A stretch of DNA of 64,000 nt from Pisolithus tinctorius (lineage: Eukaryota; Basidiomycota; Agaricomycetes; Boletales; Pisolithaceae). The stretch is from NCBI GenBank assembly GCA_024663395.1, contig JANFAH010000004.1, positions 744,001-808,000 of the forward strand, given 5' to 3'. Below are positions 32,361-44,785 of the stretch, piece after piece. Below the pieces are notes generated by a model. The model made no database searches. It was not told where the DNA came from and worked only from the letters and a program-made list of their open reading frames with translations. The first letter of the stretch is position 1, and each line of letters starts with the position of its first letter. The position numbers and the translations under genes are program-made.

Positions 32361-34714
32361 TTAAAGTGGTTGGAGACCCAGTAGTCCTTGACATGCTCCT
32401 TCCACGTCTGCAACCTATTTGAAAAATATGACGGTTCATTTATTCGACACGTCGTGAGAGATTGAATACCAACCTCTTTTGGCGCTGCAACACTAAGGAT
32501 AATGGGATGTTCCTTGCCTACTAAAACCTCATCCTGCGCGCATACACAGTAAACCCGTGAGATCTCTTTATTCAGAAAGGCTGTGACTTACTTCAATTCG
32601 AATTCCCATATTATGGAAATTTTTGGGGAATTGAGGCAGGGGCGGTACATAAATACCTTGGAAACGCACGGAGAAGGCTTTAACAGCGCAGCCGCGATTA
32701 GGTTGTGTAATTTCATATACCTGGTTCTATGGTAATAACCATCCCCGCCTTTAATCTGATGAAGAGATCGTCCCATATACGGCGTATCTATTTTAGCTTA
32801 CGAAAAAACTTACCGTCCTCCCCGATCAAAATTCGACGATTCGTGCAAATCTATCATGGACACGTCAGCGGCCCGTTGCTAGCCTGTCTGTCAGAATGCA
32901 GATAGGGAGACTCCCACCTATGCCAATAGGGTGGCTCAAGAAATGGGGGTAAAGGACTCGCTCCACTTCGCCCGCGTGTAGCCGAAAACCGAGCTGGTTG
33001 AGTTCGACTCGGAGAAACTCGCATGAGCGTCGGTGGAGTTCGTGTAAGGTGAAGGATGCGGTTTCGGTGCATTGGCCAATAAGAGCTTTTTGAGCAGTAA
33101 GGACAGCAGTGTAAAGATCATGTTGTGCTGATGTAAAACTTCCCGAGGCTGGATATGTACGTGCTAATGAATGCAGTTGCGGGCAAGCCATGGGTTAATG
33201 GTAATAAAGCACATCACAACAGTATCACTGACTTATATCTGAAGCATAACCACTGAATTTGTAATTGTGTCAGTATAGATGTGTCGATAGAAGGCAGATG
33301 TACACCATACTTGTATTCGCACCCAGCGTCCACTAGAATCAGCTCGCCATCCTGGATAACTTGGTTGTTCGACGTGTAATGTATTATGAGTGCGTTAGGT
33401 CTAGAGTATATGAAGTCATCAGCATATCCTTGCCCTACTGAATAACAAAAAAATTACCCGGATGCAACGACGGGTACATAAGCCAAGCGTTGAGACCCAG
33501 AGAGGCTACAAAGATATTCGAAATGAGCTGCAATCGCACTCTCTGATGTACCTGGCTGAGTGAACCGCATGGTCTTGGATGATCGGGTAAGCTTGGCTTA
33601 TTGGAAAGGAACACAACACCGACCTTTGCGAACGCATGGCCACTAATGTCTGCGGCGGCGCGCATGACCTGTTGTTCACGCTTGCTCTTAATAGACCGCA
33701 ACTTCGCTATCAAAGGAGCCAAAGGTTGCCTTCTAGGAATCCAGAGTGAGTCGACCACGGATTCACATTCTGAGTTGGACCGGGCAGAGGGTGACAGGTA
33801 TCTCAGCAAGGACTTTGCTGTCCGTGGAGACCGTTTGGTGGACGCGTTGGGTAAATCAATGTAGATATTGGAATAAATGCCTGCAAGAGATTTAAGCCGA
33901 GCAGGAAATACGTGAATGGGCAACGCATCGTCAGCCCTGAAGATGGAAACAACATCTTTGAAACTTGTCCTAATCGACACAGGTAAGTATGACGCAAAGG
34001 GCAGACGAGGTATGGGGTCACCTAGCACCCTCCCATTTTTCCTTCGCAGAATCCTTTCCGCCGGAAAATAGCGTCATCCGATATCCACGAGAATTGGATG
34101 TCTTCTCTAGAACAGGGGGTAAAGGGGTCACCTAACTGTGCATACACTCAGGCTCACCAAGTATGACAGCCGCGTCGGGTTCCTCGAAACCCGTTAAATA
34201 CCAAAAGTCAGAGGCCTGACGGAATTTATAGCTACTCTGAGGTTCAGGGGCTCAAGAGTGCAGACCGAGTGCAGACAACCTACAAAATGTCTTTGAACGA
34301 ATGAGACCCATCATTTACACGACGACTTCCGACGGTGCGACGCACTTCCGCTCATATATTTGATGGGAGCTGCTACCAAAACGACAAGAGAATCGCTCGG
34401 AAGGCTATCCATGAGGGTCCTCCGCCGACATTCATACTCATCAGCAGGTATACCAGGTGTCAGCTCGTGCGGTCTCACTTTCAAGGGAAGAAGAGATTGT
34501 TTCAGCATTCTACCCATTGGGTTCATCCAGCGAAACACTCACGGAGATGGGGGTGAGATGGGAATAGCGGTTGGCCATAATTTGAAGGTTTATGGTTCTG
34601 CGCACTACCGGCCACTGTTGCGAGTGCCCTCAACCCGCGACCGCACGTTCTCAGAGGTGCTGTGGCTCGCCATGTGGGCTTTTGCAACGCCAAACGCAGT
34701 TGGCGGACTGACAT
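32361..34714 (-). CDS. ICP55: Mitochondrial intermediate-cleaving aminopeptidase Icp55 (M24B)
   Basis: Removes single residues from proteins already cut by the mitochondrial processing peptidase. Start at 34714: MSVRQLRLALQKPTWRAT, Arg-rich and free of acids, is a matrix-targeting presequence. The family motif HELTPGIPADEYECRR follows near 34450, then FRQASDFWYLTGFEEPDA near 34190. In the M24 catalytic fold the metal ligands appear as LVDAGCEY, SDITRTYPASGSF (across an intron), HPIGIDLHES, ITIEPGIY and GIRIEDEVLV. The last exon ends EGACQGLLGLQPL at 32361. About 500 residues in roughly ten exons, with no break seen. Its stop lies 50 bp from that of the permease. Confidence 0.92.
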
Positions 34715-34884
34715 GGACCAATGAAAGTTATATACAAAAATGGTAGGTACAAGTAAAATAATTCAAGACATAATCACGCGCGCTTGTACTGCAATTAGGC
34801 CGATCAAAGGGGGCATAGTCTGGTGTGGAGGCGGAGCATGGGCTTGGTGCTGCACCCCCACAACGACGCTCGCATACGCTAACC
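34715..34884. promoter_or_regulatory. Short divergent promoter, ICP55 / lipase
   Basis: Only 170 bp separate the two divergent start codons, so both transcripts must share this region. No known element was recognised in it. Confidence 0.5.
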
Positions 34885-37547
34885 ATGCGCTATGACTGGG
34901 AACGATACAGCAGACAAGGCATCGACGTGGCTTCAACACTCACCGCGCTCGCCTTTTCTGCTGTAAGAACGACTACAAAGTTCGGGGTGCGTCTTCCATT
35001 TGTGCTCGTGTGCCAGTCAATAATGCTCAGTCGATGTTACTAAGTTTTCGCTCGTCCGCAACGTCGCATCTAGTACCGTCGGTGCAACGGCCAATGCTCT
35101 TGATTACACTGTGTTCGGCAACAATGTCACCGCCCCAGTCATTGAAGGGGCCGTTGCCAGCGCCATAAACTTTGCAGAGGCGCTTACCCTTGCGCCGATT
35201 TTTCTTGGTGAATATATATCCGCTGCCTCTCTACGGGTGGCACACAGCTCCATCGATATCCTTTCGATCATATTCTCTGGCAGCACTGAGGCTTCCTTTT
35301 CGTTGGTCTCTTTTATTCATCTGGTGAAACGAGAATGGTACAACCCAGCGGCGCCAAAGGGGAGCATACCCAGGAAGAATTACGGCATAAGAGAGGTCGG
35401 AAAGGCCATCGTCGCTTGGGTAGCACTTCAAGGCGTGACCCAGGAATGGCACGAAAAAGAGTGGAAGAACTCTCTACGCGAAATCGAGGTGCACGATCCA
35501 CACAGTGGACCACAACTCAAACGTGTGCCGTCGCGTGTCCGTGTCACTTCCGACGTCATCTTCCCCGGAAACCGTGGCCAGCTCATTTCCGCAGATATCG
35601 GAGAGGCTCCCCCAGGTACCCAGAATACCCGCAAGCGATCCTTGAGTGTTCTCTCCCGTGTTTCGTTTTCATCCATTGCGACTGTTAGGCGAAAGGATAA
35701 AGAAGACCTCTTTGAGCGGCCACAGAAATCAATAGACGAGATTAAATCAAATTTACGACGCTTCTCGAAAATGGTTTTAGCGGGGTACGGCGGTGCCAGT
35801 CTGTTGTTCTTCGGGGTTTCACCCTGGCTCACTTCAACATCGAACCGAATAACACCCCCTACCACAAGGAACCAGAAAGAAGTGGAAGAGGCTCAGTTGG
35901 AAAGTGCTATCAATGCTGCAGAAGCAGAGGCTGAAGGCGATTCTTCATACCCTTCCTCGACGCCCGATAATTTGGAATTTTCGTGGTGGGATATCCTAAT
36001 GGGAAAGCATGATAAGGAAATATTTGAGAGGTCTGTGCATGGCGATACTCCGAATACCCGGGACGTGCGGGCCCGCGTCCGCGCAACAGCAGTCATTGGT
36101 ATCGAACGGCAGATGCCAAGATTTTGGGTGCTCACAGACCACGACAGACGTCAGGTGGTTCTCGTTCTTCGAGGTTCGTTCTTTTCTAGAGGACGACTCG
36201 CTCCTACGGAAAGTGGATGTATTGAAATCCTTACTTCACAGGTACCATGTCCCTGAACGAGCTAGCAGTTGACCTGACTTGTGTACCTGTCGAATTTATA
36301 CCTTCATGGGGCGTGTCAGGAGAAGACAAGTATCATCACGATACCCATAGCCCTAGCGATAACAAAGTACCAGCTGCGAATGCAGGACGACCACAGCTTC
36401 CCAGAAGGCCGTCGTTGAGGTCATACCCGTCATTAGATAGACGTCCGCGATACCATGTTCACGGTGGGATGCTTCGCATGGCGCGTGTGATGGGTGAAAT
36501 TGGAAAGCCTGTACACCGCGCTGTAGCGAACGCTCTCAGCCGAAACCCTGGTTATGGTTCGTCCACGAAACCTTCTATCGCATCTGCTCCGTGAACTAAT
36601 GGCGTTGTTTGGTGGACACAGAATTGATTCTCTGTGGGCACAGCCTTGGAGCGGGGGTTGCTACTTTACTCGCTCTGGTGAGTGGCATTCCAAAGGAAGT
36701 GAAGAGGGTCATTACGCGTCTCATCGATTCCACGCACCAATTACAGATGTGGGCAGACCCGACAACGTGCTTGACCATTCCTTCGAGTGGATTGCCAGCC
36801 GACTGTCCCGTATTCGTGTATGCATTCGCTCCTCCGTACGTGGCTTCTTTGCGTTTTTGATGTAAAGCCTCACCGCAATTCTGGCCCTGCCGGAAACAGG
36901 TGCCTTACGGATGCAACACTGAGCCACTTGGCGTCGAACTTGGTAGTCTCGTTTGTATATTCGGACGATGTTGTATCCAGGCTCTCGTTAGGATCCGTCC
37001 GGGACATCCGGAACGCGGCTTTGCTACTTTGTGACGCGAATGAAAGAGGGGAGGAGGGGTACTCAGTAACTACGCAACGAGCCAGGGAATGGAAAAGCGG
37101 GAAAGGGTCCGATGATGATTTTCGATGGGTAAGTGGCTGTCTGGATCCTGCTTGAGGCGTGGTGCGCACTGTCGGGCAGACTTTTCTGTTGTTCATGATT
37201 TCTTGTCTTTGCTAATGTTTTCCATCCGCAGTTTCTGGCGATGCGTAGGACGCTCGAGGCCAATATGCATATGGCAGATCTCTTTCCACCGGGTCGCGTC
37301 TTCTGGGCGCGTAGAGATGGAGATCTCCCACCTTCCCAAAGACTGTCAACTTCGACGGACAAAGTTAGGCTTTTCGAGGTGCTGGATACCGAAAATGTCT
37401 TTTCACAGATTGTCTTTTCACGTAGCATGTTGGGGTACGTCGTGGCTTTTCTCTCTCACATTGACGGCCGAACTGATATGGCATCTTCGTCTACTTAGTG
37501 CCCATATGCCGCACAGATACGATCAAGTTTTACATGAACTGCTATGA
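34885..37547 (+). CDS. Diacylglycerol lipase-like class 3 lipase
   Basis: Membrane-associated serine hydrolase of the fungal sn-1 DAG-lipase group. ATG 34885 (CTAACCATGCG context) gives MRYDWERYSRQGIDVAS. The N-terminal region of about 380 residues is family-specific and partly hydrophobic (SKMVLAGYGGASLLFFGVSPW). The class 3 core starts with RFWVLTDHDRRQVVLVLRGT, then MSLNELAVDLTC. The nucleophile elbow GHSLGAGVATLLAL is near 36620. The acid is probably within VYSDDVVSRLSLGSVRDI (36960), and a His near AHMPHRYDQVLHELL at the end (37547) is in place for the triad. About 780 residues, at least seven exons. Divergent from ICP55. Confidence 0.88.
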
Positions 37548-38006
37548 CTTCTTGGTCTAGAGTGGGTCCACGAGATCCTCACCGAGTTATCTGTATACCG
37601 CTGAGATTCATTACACATTCCACGGTCGCTACTACTAATTTACGACGCATGTAATACCAAGTACCCCGAAGCAAACCAAGCGACGGGATAAACCATGTAC
37701 ATATAACTGTAACTTTCTTGTTGTTCAACTGATTCGATGTTTCGGACGAATTCAGCCGCTTAGAATGATTTGCTGTCAGGTCCAACGATGTGGTACTGTT
37801 TCATCATTACTATTGAGGCATATCACCATGTGGCGGTCAATGATAAGTGCAGGATAAATTCGATGATCGCTAGTTAGTGCCAGTGCTGGTAAGCTTGATC
37901 GGAAATGAGCCATTCGCTTATCTAATGCCGAAGTTGGCCCAATCGGCGAATCCCGTGCGCCCCGCAGACGGACTCAGCACAGAAGCGAGGCTCTGTCCAA
38001 CGCAAC
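37548..38006. other. Intergenic, no gene seen
   Basis: 459 bp between the lipase stop and the BIG1 start. It has only short random frames and should hold the lipase terminator and BIG1 promoter. Confidence 0.5.
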
Positions 38007-39055
38007 ATGATTGCACACACGGTTCTGCTGGCATTGTTGCCTGTTGCTGGCGTATTTGGATTCTCAAACACAGTACCATTCGTTGCGTGGTCGTCGAAAA
38101 GGTATGATGCATATATTGCTACCGTTATTGACAGTCAATCAACCATAACGCGCAGCTCGAATGTAGTTTCACCTATTTCACCCAGTACGCACCCAAGCCA
38201 CGGCGCGTTACTCGAAAGCATAACGCAAGACGAAAATATTTGCTCGTTCGATGCCATTTTCGTGATTGACCATCCAGGGGTAAGTCGCTCAGGTCCTCCG
38301 TGTGTACATCCTGTGTTTGACTGGTCAAACTCTTTCAGTTACATAATTCAGACCTCCGGGGTTTGCATCCATCGTGCGGCGTCGCAACCGCTCTCAAGAA
38401 TGCGCCATCCTCTCGACAGTTCCCTCACGTTGAGCGGAGGATCGTGTCTCCGGATCCAGATTCGTTCTCGGAACGAGTCGCGAACCAATGCGACTTTGCG
38501 TTGGTAGATATCAGGCCCGAGTCTGGCGTATGGACACTCGATGGAAATAAGAAGCATATCTTGACGATGTCGATGCCCCCACTCGGAGGCCCCGCCACGC
38601 ACCGGAAAATTGTTATGTCTCAACACGGTATGTACATGCATATCCTAAGCGCACCAGTACGCTGAGACTATGTTCCTTGAACCTCATTTAAAGAACAACT
38701 CATCTCTGGAGCTTTGGAGAAACTTGCTGTTCTATCACCCAACCACCTGGTCCTCTATTCGGGAGCCCCACTTCCAGCAGAGAAACGCCAGCTATCCGAA
38801 TTTGATCCAGATTTTGACGAAGATGGCGATGACCCAGTATTCCAAGCAAACATCGTAGCTGCCGCCCCAACAGACGGAAGCATTCTCCAGCGATACCAGC
38901 TCCTGACACCTGCGCTCATCATGTCACTACTGCTCGTCTTCGTCATTCTAATACCGATTGTGGTGCTTGGTATTACAGCGCTTGCCAGTATTCAATCACC
39001 TCTGCGTACTGAGGTACCCGCAAGCTATAGTGCTCACGAAAAGAAGGTCCAATAA
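38007..39055 (+). CDS. BIG1: BIG1-like ER membrane protein (V-ATPase S1/VOA1-related)
   Basis: Big1 is a type I ER membrane protein needed for beta-1,6-glucan in the cell wall and related to the V-ATPase assembly factor Voa1. The start at 38007 begins with a signal peptide (MIAHTVLLALLPVAGVFG). It is followed directly by FSNTVPFVAWSS, the conserved N-terminal motif of this family. Two introns follow, after FVIDHPG (about 38279-38338) and after VMSQH (about 38628-38690). The C-terminal half has an acidic stretch (EFDPDFDEDGDDPVF), then a single membrane helix ALIMSLLLVFVILIPIVV and a short cytosolic tail. About 300 residues, usual length. It converges on MED13, 208 bp away. Confidence 0.85.
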
Positions 39056-39263
39056 TACGTGGTTGTTGTACATTGCGTAACCTTCTATGGCACTACCATT
39101 AATTACAATCTCTGATGACAGAAGGGGAGGTATCAATGCACGATGGTTTTACATGTAAGGATACAAGGCGATCTAGCGAGAGCAACAACCAAGTGACAAC
39201 AGACAGATGGAAGTGGGCGGTAGGTACTAAGGGTTGCAGAAGAACGTGGGGAATCAAATCCGG

Positions 39264-42200
39264 TTACTCGGTATCTTCCATCCGGAGAGCATCGTGCATT
39301 ATCTCGAGTGCCGCCAAATGAAGCGGTAGGAGAGGGTAATCATCCGATCCTTGACCTCGTACGCCGGCAAGGACCGCGAGCTCGTGGTAATTCCGAGTAA
39401 TTTCTTGGTGCATGACGTCGTCTGAAATTGCCATTGATGAGCCAGAGGATCGGAGGGTATGAAGTAGATGGATATGAAGGGTAGGGTAAGTGGCACCGGC
39501 CGCAGCCTGCTTCGGAGGGGCATGCAAAAGAATTGTTGTGCTAACGGGGAGGAGGGGAAGAGCATCAGTAACAGGTGCACCTTCGGAGTCGGGAATAAAA
39601 GAGGCGCCTGCCCAGTGTTGCGTTGTCGGTGCTGCGAGGGGAATACGGATGGTAGGGTAAAGAAGATACGTTGCCGCCGTCGAGACGTCAACATAGAGAG
39701 ATTTCGTGGAGTCTTTGTTAGACGTCCGGCGTGGAAGTGCCTGATGACCAACGTTGTTTGGCAGATTTTGCAGGAGTGACCAGGACGTGGTGCAGTCGGC
39801 TGAAAGTATGCTTATGTGGAAGGGGGGTATGTCACGACATAGAGGAACGGTAGCTGAGAGATGGTGTATCCAAGCTAAAATGATAAGTTGAGTAAATTGA
39901 CTGAACCTAGAAGAGAGGGGGGCAAAAAACTTGCCATCGAGTTCGCTTGCAGATAGGACTCCGAGCTTGGTTATCACCAATCGCCACTCTATATTTGCCC
40001 TCCGAGCAAACCGCGCTGCGAAATTCCAGATTTGCACTACCGCCGAAGTCTCCACATCATCATGTGTTAGCCAAGTACCAACATCGTAACTCTCTCCTCG
40101 TTGGTCAACACACGACGCCAACAGCCACTTCCCGCACGATGAGAACCGGTATCCTACATGCAGAAACGTATGTCGGTCTAGGACATCCAACGAGCGAGCC
40201 TGTCCATGTTGACTAAAGAGGACAGTCGGAGTGACAGGTCTGGACAGCGTGAACAACGGTTCTTGAAAATAAGCTTGGGTCGGCTCTCCGGTTTCGATGA
40301 TTTTGCGGGACATAGTACGTTTTACCGCTCGTGAAAGTCGCTGGTAGACCGAGAAACAGAGGGTCTCGAGTTCGGCGACGTTGTCCGTCCAGTCATGAGT
40401 AGCGATGACAGCCTCTGGAACCAGGTGGAAAAGGACGGGAAAATTTGCGCAAGATTTTTGAAGGCGCTTGATAGTAGATAGGATTTGTCGGAACAATGGA
40501 GAAGCCAACGACATTGCCAAACCAGGAATCGTAATATAAATAACGAGTGTATTTGACACAGAAGGAAGACCGCCAATAAATGAAACTTGGTGACCAGTCA
40601 GGAAAAAAAACGATGCATCTATAAGTTTAACACGTACCAAGATGCTTGCGTAGCGTATCCAGACGCCAAGCCAAAATACCATCAGATATACAAAGAGCAT
40701 GAGTTCCCAAGTTATGTGAACCAAGATGATGACCCTGATAATGACGCTGTGTGAATGCAACGACGGGCGGAATAATATAGCATGACTTACACTGTAAACC
40801 GAGGACATCCTTCGCAACCAAGTCGCAGCTGTTTGTGGCTGCAAAGGCCCGTTGTCTTCAATGACTAGAAATGAAGTAACGTCCTTATTGCCTCCAAGTG
40901 GGGTCAAACCGAGCTTTCCCCAGAACCGAAGTGATGATGGCAGTAGTTGCACTACATGATCCCCCTTTCCCATTGAAAGCATTGGCGGTTCGAGCCGTTG
41001 AAGGAGACTTCGCTCGGGCGCTGCTGCGGCGCCCGAACGCGACAGGATTTCAGTGACGCATTCGATTCCCGCACGCTTGCCCAGAAACGAAGACAGCTCT
41101 AGCGGGCCATCTAGTACATGAACTCGCTTTATGATCCCCGCTACAGCAGCGACGTCCGCAGGCCATACATCATCTTGCCTACTTGGCAGGACGTGAACTT
41201 TGCTGGCTCGCCATGCCTTGGCAAAGATGGCGTTCTCAACAACTTCGCGTGCAAGCATGTTACCAGCTGCTTCGAGGGACTTGGACTTTTCAGAAGCCGC
41301 GCCTAGAACGGCAGCAGGAGAAACTGGCGTTGGAACGGAAACCGGGACGACAGAAGGGATGGTCATAGGAGCGACTGCAGCTCCGGGTGATCGAAGTGGC
41401 TTACTAAGAGGGAGTAGGTACGGATGGTGAAACTGCATGTGAAGCAATGATGCTCCTAAAGGCAGATATGCTGGAGGGGGGGTCGCTGGACGAGGCAATG
41501 CACCGACGTCCGCAATATCTAACTCATCGGAGTCGGAAAGGGTATCTGAATCAGGATCATCAGGGTCAGCAACGACGCTCTCTGTTTCATCCCGGACATT
41601 GTCATAATCATCCAACCAGCTCGGATGAGGGCGTCGGGGTCGGCCTTGATCAATGGATTTGCGCTTGACGCCGATGAGCCGTCGAACGACGCCTACTCGG
41701 TGGTCTGTCGCGGCCCTGTAACGTTCCTTCCAACTGTTCGCGCTTGCTGGTGATACAAGTGGGATGGGTTCTGTGCGGTCCTCTTCATCTGGCGGGCTCG
41801 GGAGTGCGAACTTGCCCTTATCGTATTTGGAGTCAGAGAGTCTGTGGCTCTGTGCGAAAGGTATAGGATCGAAGGTCGAAGTAGCTATCAAGGACATGGG
41901 TTGATGAGTTTGCGGTGTCGCGGCCACAGACTGAGCATGGGGGGTTATTTCAGGTGATGGTAGTAACTCCGTGCACTCAGACGCCAAGTCGTGCGCATTG
42001 GAATGCAAATCGGGACCCGTAGGAATAAAGGTATCCGTGCTCGTGATTATCGCCGTGTGTGGCATACTGGATACCGTCGGAACAGCGAGTGGTGTACTCT
42101 GTGAATGGTTCCCACTACTTAACAATCCTGACGAGAATCCCAGTGTAGTTGGCGGCCCCACATGTGGTGCAAAGCGGGTTGAAGGTGCAGAATGGGCGTG

Positions 42201-44410
42201 AGAAGTGCTTGACGGTTGATCGAAGAAGTCGAAATCGTCCTCTGTGAAGGTAATATCATCCTCGAAATCTATATTCATGCGCGAACCACCGCCGGCCCCT
42301 CCCCCTCCCCCACCGGTAATATCGCCGACGTTCATGTTGAAGGGCATATCATAACCAATGTCAAGGTTCATGAGCTCGGAAGGACCTTGAGACCAAGAGG
42401 TACCCATGTTTTCGAAGGCGTCAAACGCAGACTCAAACGGCGCCGTTGCGGCCTCCAGTTGGTCAGATGGCGCTGACGGGTCAGTATGAACCATGGCTGG
42501 CGTCGACACGGAATCCAGCGACTGGACAGATGGCTTCCCATTGGTAGATGACGGCGAAGGATAAAACGTATTGATAGCGGGTGTATTGGTTTCTGGAGTG
42601 TCGGGTACCGCAGGTTGTGAAAGGCCCGGTGTCGTGGAAGGGGGAGCAGAAAGCGTTGGTTCATTCGGTGTGCTGGAGGTGACGAGTGTCTGTGTGGAGG
42701 TTGGCACTGTAACACTAGCAGGAACCGCTATGGGTGTTGTAGCTGTTCGAGGCGAGCCGGACAACTGTGCTTCGCGTTCTCGGCGTATACGCTCACGTTC
42801 CTTTTCACGCTCCCTAGCAACGGACTCGATATAGGAGCTTATTTCAGAAGTGACAGTGTCGATATTTGATGATTTGGAAAGCGACACGTATCTAAATGCA
42901 CGGAGAAGGTCGGAGGTGGGTGAGACGCAAGTACGTCTAAAGAGAGTACGGTTCGTCAGAACCGAGATGGAAGGGACTGTAAGGGTATTTCCAAGCTCCG
43001 AAGAAGCGGACTCTGCAAAGATGGGGGATGAAGGCAGTGGTGGGGAGGGTTGAAGTTGGGGGGGTAGCTCAGGGATGTGAGATAAAGATCGCGTAGATTG
43101 TTGGGTAATAATGGTAGAGGAAAGGCAGAGGCGCAAAGGCCAGATTATGGGCATGCCTTTATCCTCACCCTGCTTGTTTTGTACGGCAAGCCATGCGATG
43201 ATGTAGGCAGGATCTTGTTGTCTTTGAATATTTAGTCGAGATAGTTTATTTTTCTCCGGCTTTGAAATGGTGCCACACAGCTTCCACTCTCCTACACCTA
43301 GGCCTGCGAGAGACTGTTCGAACTGAGAGGTGACGGCTGAAGTTGGTCCGGTGTACGCGGAAAGATAATAAGCAGGGACTCCGAATGGGAGCAGGGTAAT
43401 GGGTGCACCAGCAGCCACGGGTAACGTGACTTCTAGTGGAAGAAAATCAGTCGGACGAAAGTGAGCGTATACTTCGAGCCTCGATAGACTCAAGTGTATC
43501 TCGAGTTGGCAATGCACGAGTGGCCTGATGGTACCATCAGCGACGTCAATAAGATGAGATGGAGAAAATAAATATACCTCAACTGTGCACCGTGCGACCA
43601 ATCTGCTGCCCATTCGTCTGAGCAAGGGGATGAACTCAGTAGGAAGCCGTTCATCATGCGATGAGCCGAGCCACCGCTGCCAGCTGGACTTTTTGATGCT
43701 TCTGTGATATCATCAATCAGGCGAGTTCTAACGGCCTCTAGGAAGTGGAAGTAAACCCCACGCAATGGCTTGCGCGGAAGCAAATTGGCGGCCGAGAATC
43801 CGTGAGCGGAAGATGAAGGACTCGATGACCAACTCAAGCATTCGGAACACGGTGATGGCTGATCGGCGCATACAGGGGAACATGGGTAGAGATCGCGGGT
43901 ACCAAACGAGGACAATTCTGACACTGGAAACAATATTAGCACAGATGCTCGAATAAAGGCAGCGCGAGAGCGGCAGACCGTGGAGTACAACTAATTGAAA
44001 GAAAGTATGATCAAAAACCAATATTCACCTTTGAGTCCGTCCATGGATAATGCTCGCAGGGTCGAGAGACATGTGTCGGTAGAATCTCCGGAGGTAAGCA
44101 TAAATGCATGTAATGCAGAGGACTCGCCATCGACGTGGGTATGAAGGAATATCGAATCAGAGAATGAAAGAGACCTGTTCCGCGATACCAAATATCGGCG
44201 TCCGTGTTCGAGGACTTCATATGGCGGACATTCACTGTCCGGAATGTAAGTGGCGAATGCCACTCGAGGATCGGCAGGTAAGGATATGACCGAAGCAAGT
44301 AACTTGTCTGACGGTGCAACCGGAGACGGTAAATGAGAAGAGCTTGACGTGGTATTAGGATGATGCACTGAGGCATGGCTATCGTGTTTATGCGCCATGC
44401 AGAGCGACAT
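39264..44410 (-). CDS. SSN2: Mediator CDK8-module subunit Med13
   Basis: Large scaffold linking the Cdk8 kinase module to core Mediator in the nucleus. Start at 44410 (MSLCMAHKHDSHASVHH). The N-terminal Med13 domain includes ATYIPDSECPPYEVLEHGRRY and, after an intron, VYFHFLEAVRTRLIDDI. EVTLPVAAGAPITLLPFGVPAYYLS lies near 43370. The middle ~700 residues are Ser/Pro/Thr-rich and disordered, with an acidic patch (DFEDDITFTEDDFDFFD) near 42240. The C-terminal PIWI-like region shows THALCISDGILAWRLDTLRKHL (correct exon near 40660-40770), SNTLVIYITIPG and AALEIMHDALRMEDTE at the end. About 1,600-1,700 residues. A long frame runs across the introns near 40590-40790, so the translation there must be spliced, not read straight through. 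Confidence 0.9.
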
Positions 44411-44785
44411 GGGCCGTTAGGCTGTCTCGGGGTTCCGCTTGTTTAAGGATGGCCTGGATATGAGTTAAAGTTAGACTGGCACGGGGCCAACACAAAAAGA
44501 CCGTACTGCACGAATGCGCCGCCCACCAACCAACCAACCCGAGTCTCAGCTCGACGCAGCTCAGTCCGGATCTCTTCGACAGCCCGTTCTTCACGATACC
44601 GTCATCTTCGCGCCCTTGGCTGTGGGCACAGTGCTGGCGGATATTTAATTAAATAAATTAGATAAGTAGTTATACACGTAATTAGGTAATACTCAGAACC
44701 ACGCGTGGCGTCTGGTCTGGGTTGCCACCCTTCCCCGTCCTCCGCTACCTAATAGTGCTCAGGTTCTCGTTGTTTTCTCAAAAAA
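44411..44785. promoter_or_regulatory. Divergent promoter, MED13 / DUF2433 gene
   Basis: 375 bp between divergent starts. It includes an AT-rich run near 44645-44690 (TTTAATTAAATAAATTAG), which could be a nucleosome-free core for either gene. No known site was identified. Confidence 0.5.

Noticed and set aside
40550..40800. Apparent membrane-like segment (VIIRVIILVHITWELMLF) within the long MED13 frame
   Set aside because: It is a wrong-frame read across a real exon flanked by introns; the correct exon gives GTHALCISDGILAWRLDT, which is Med13.
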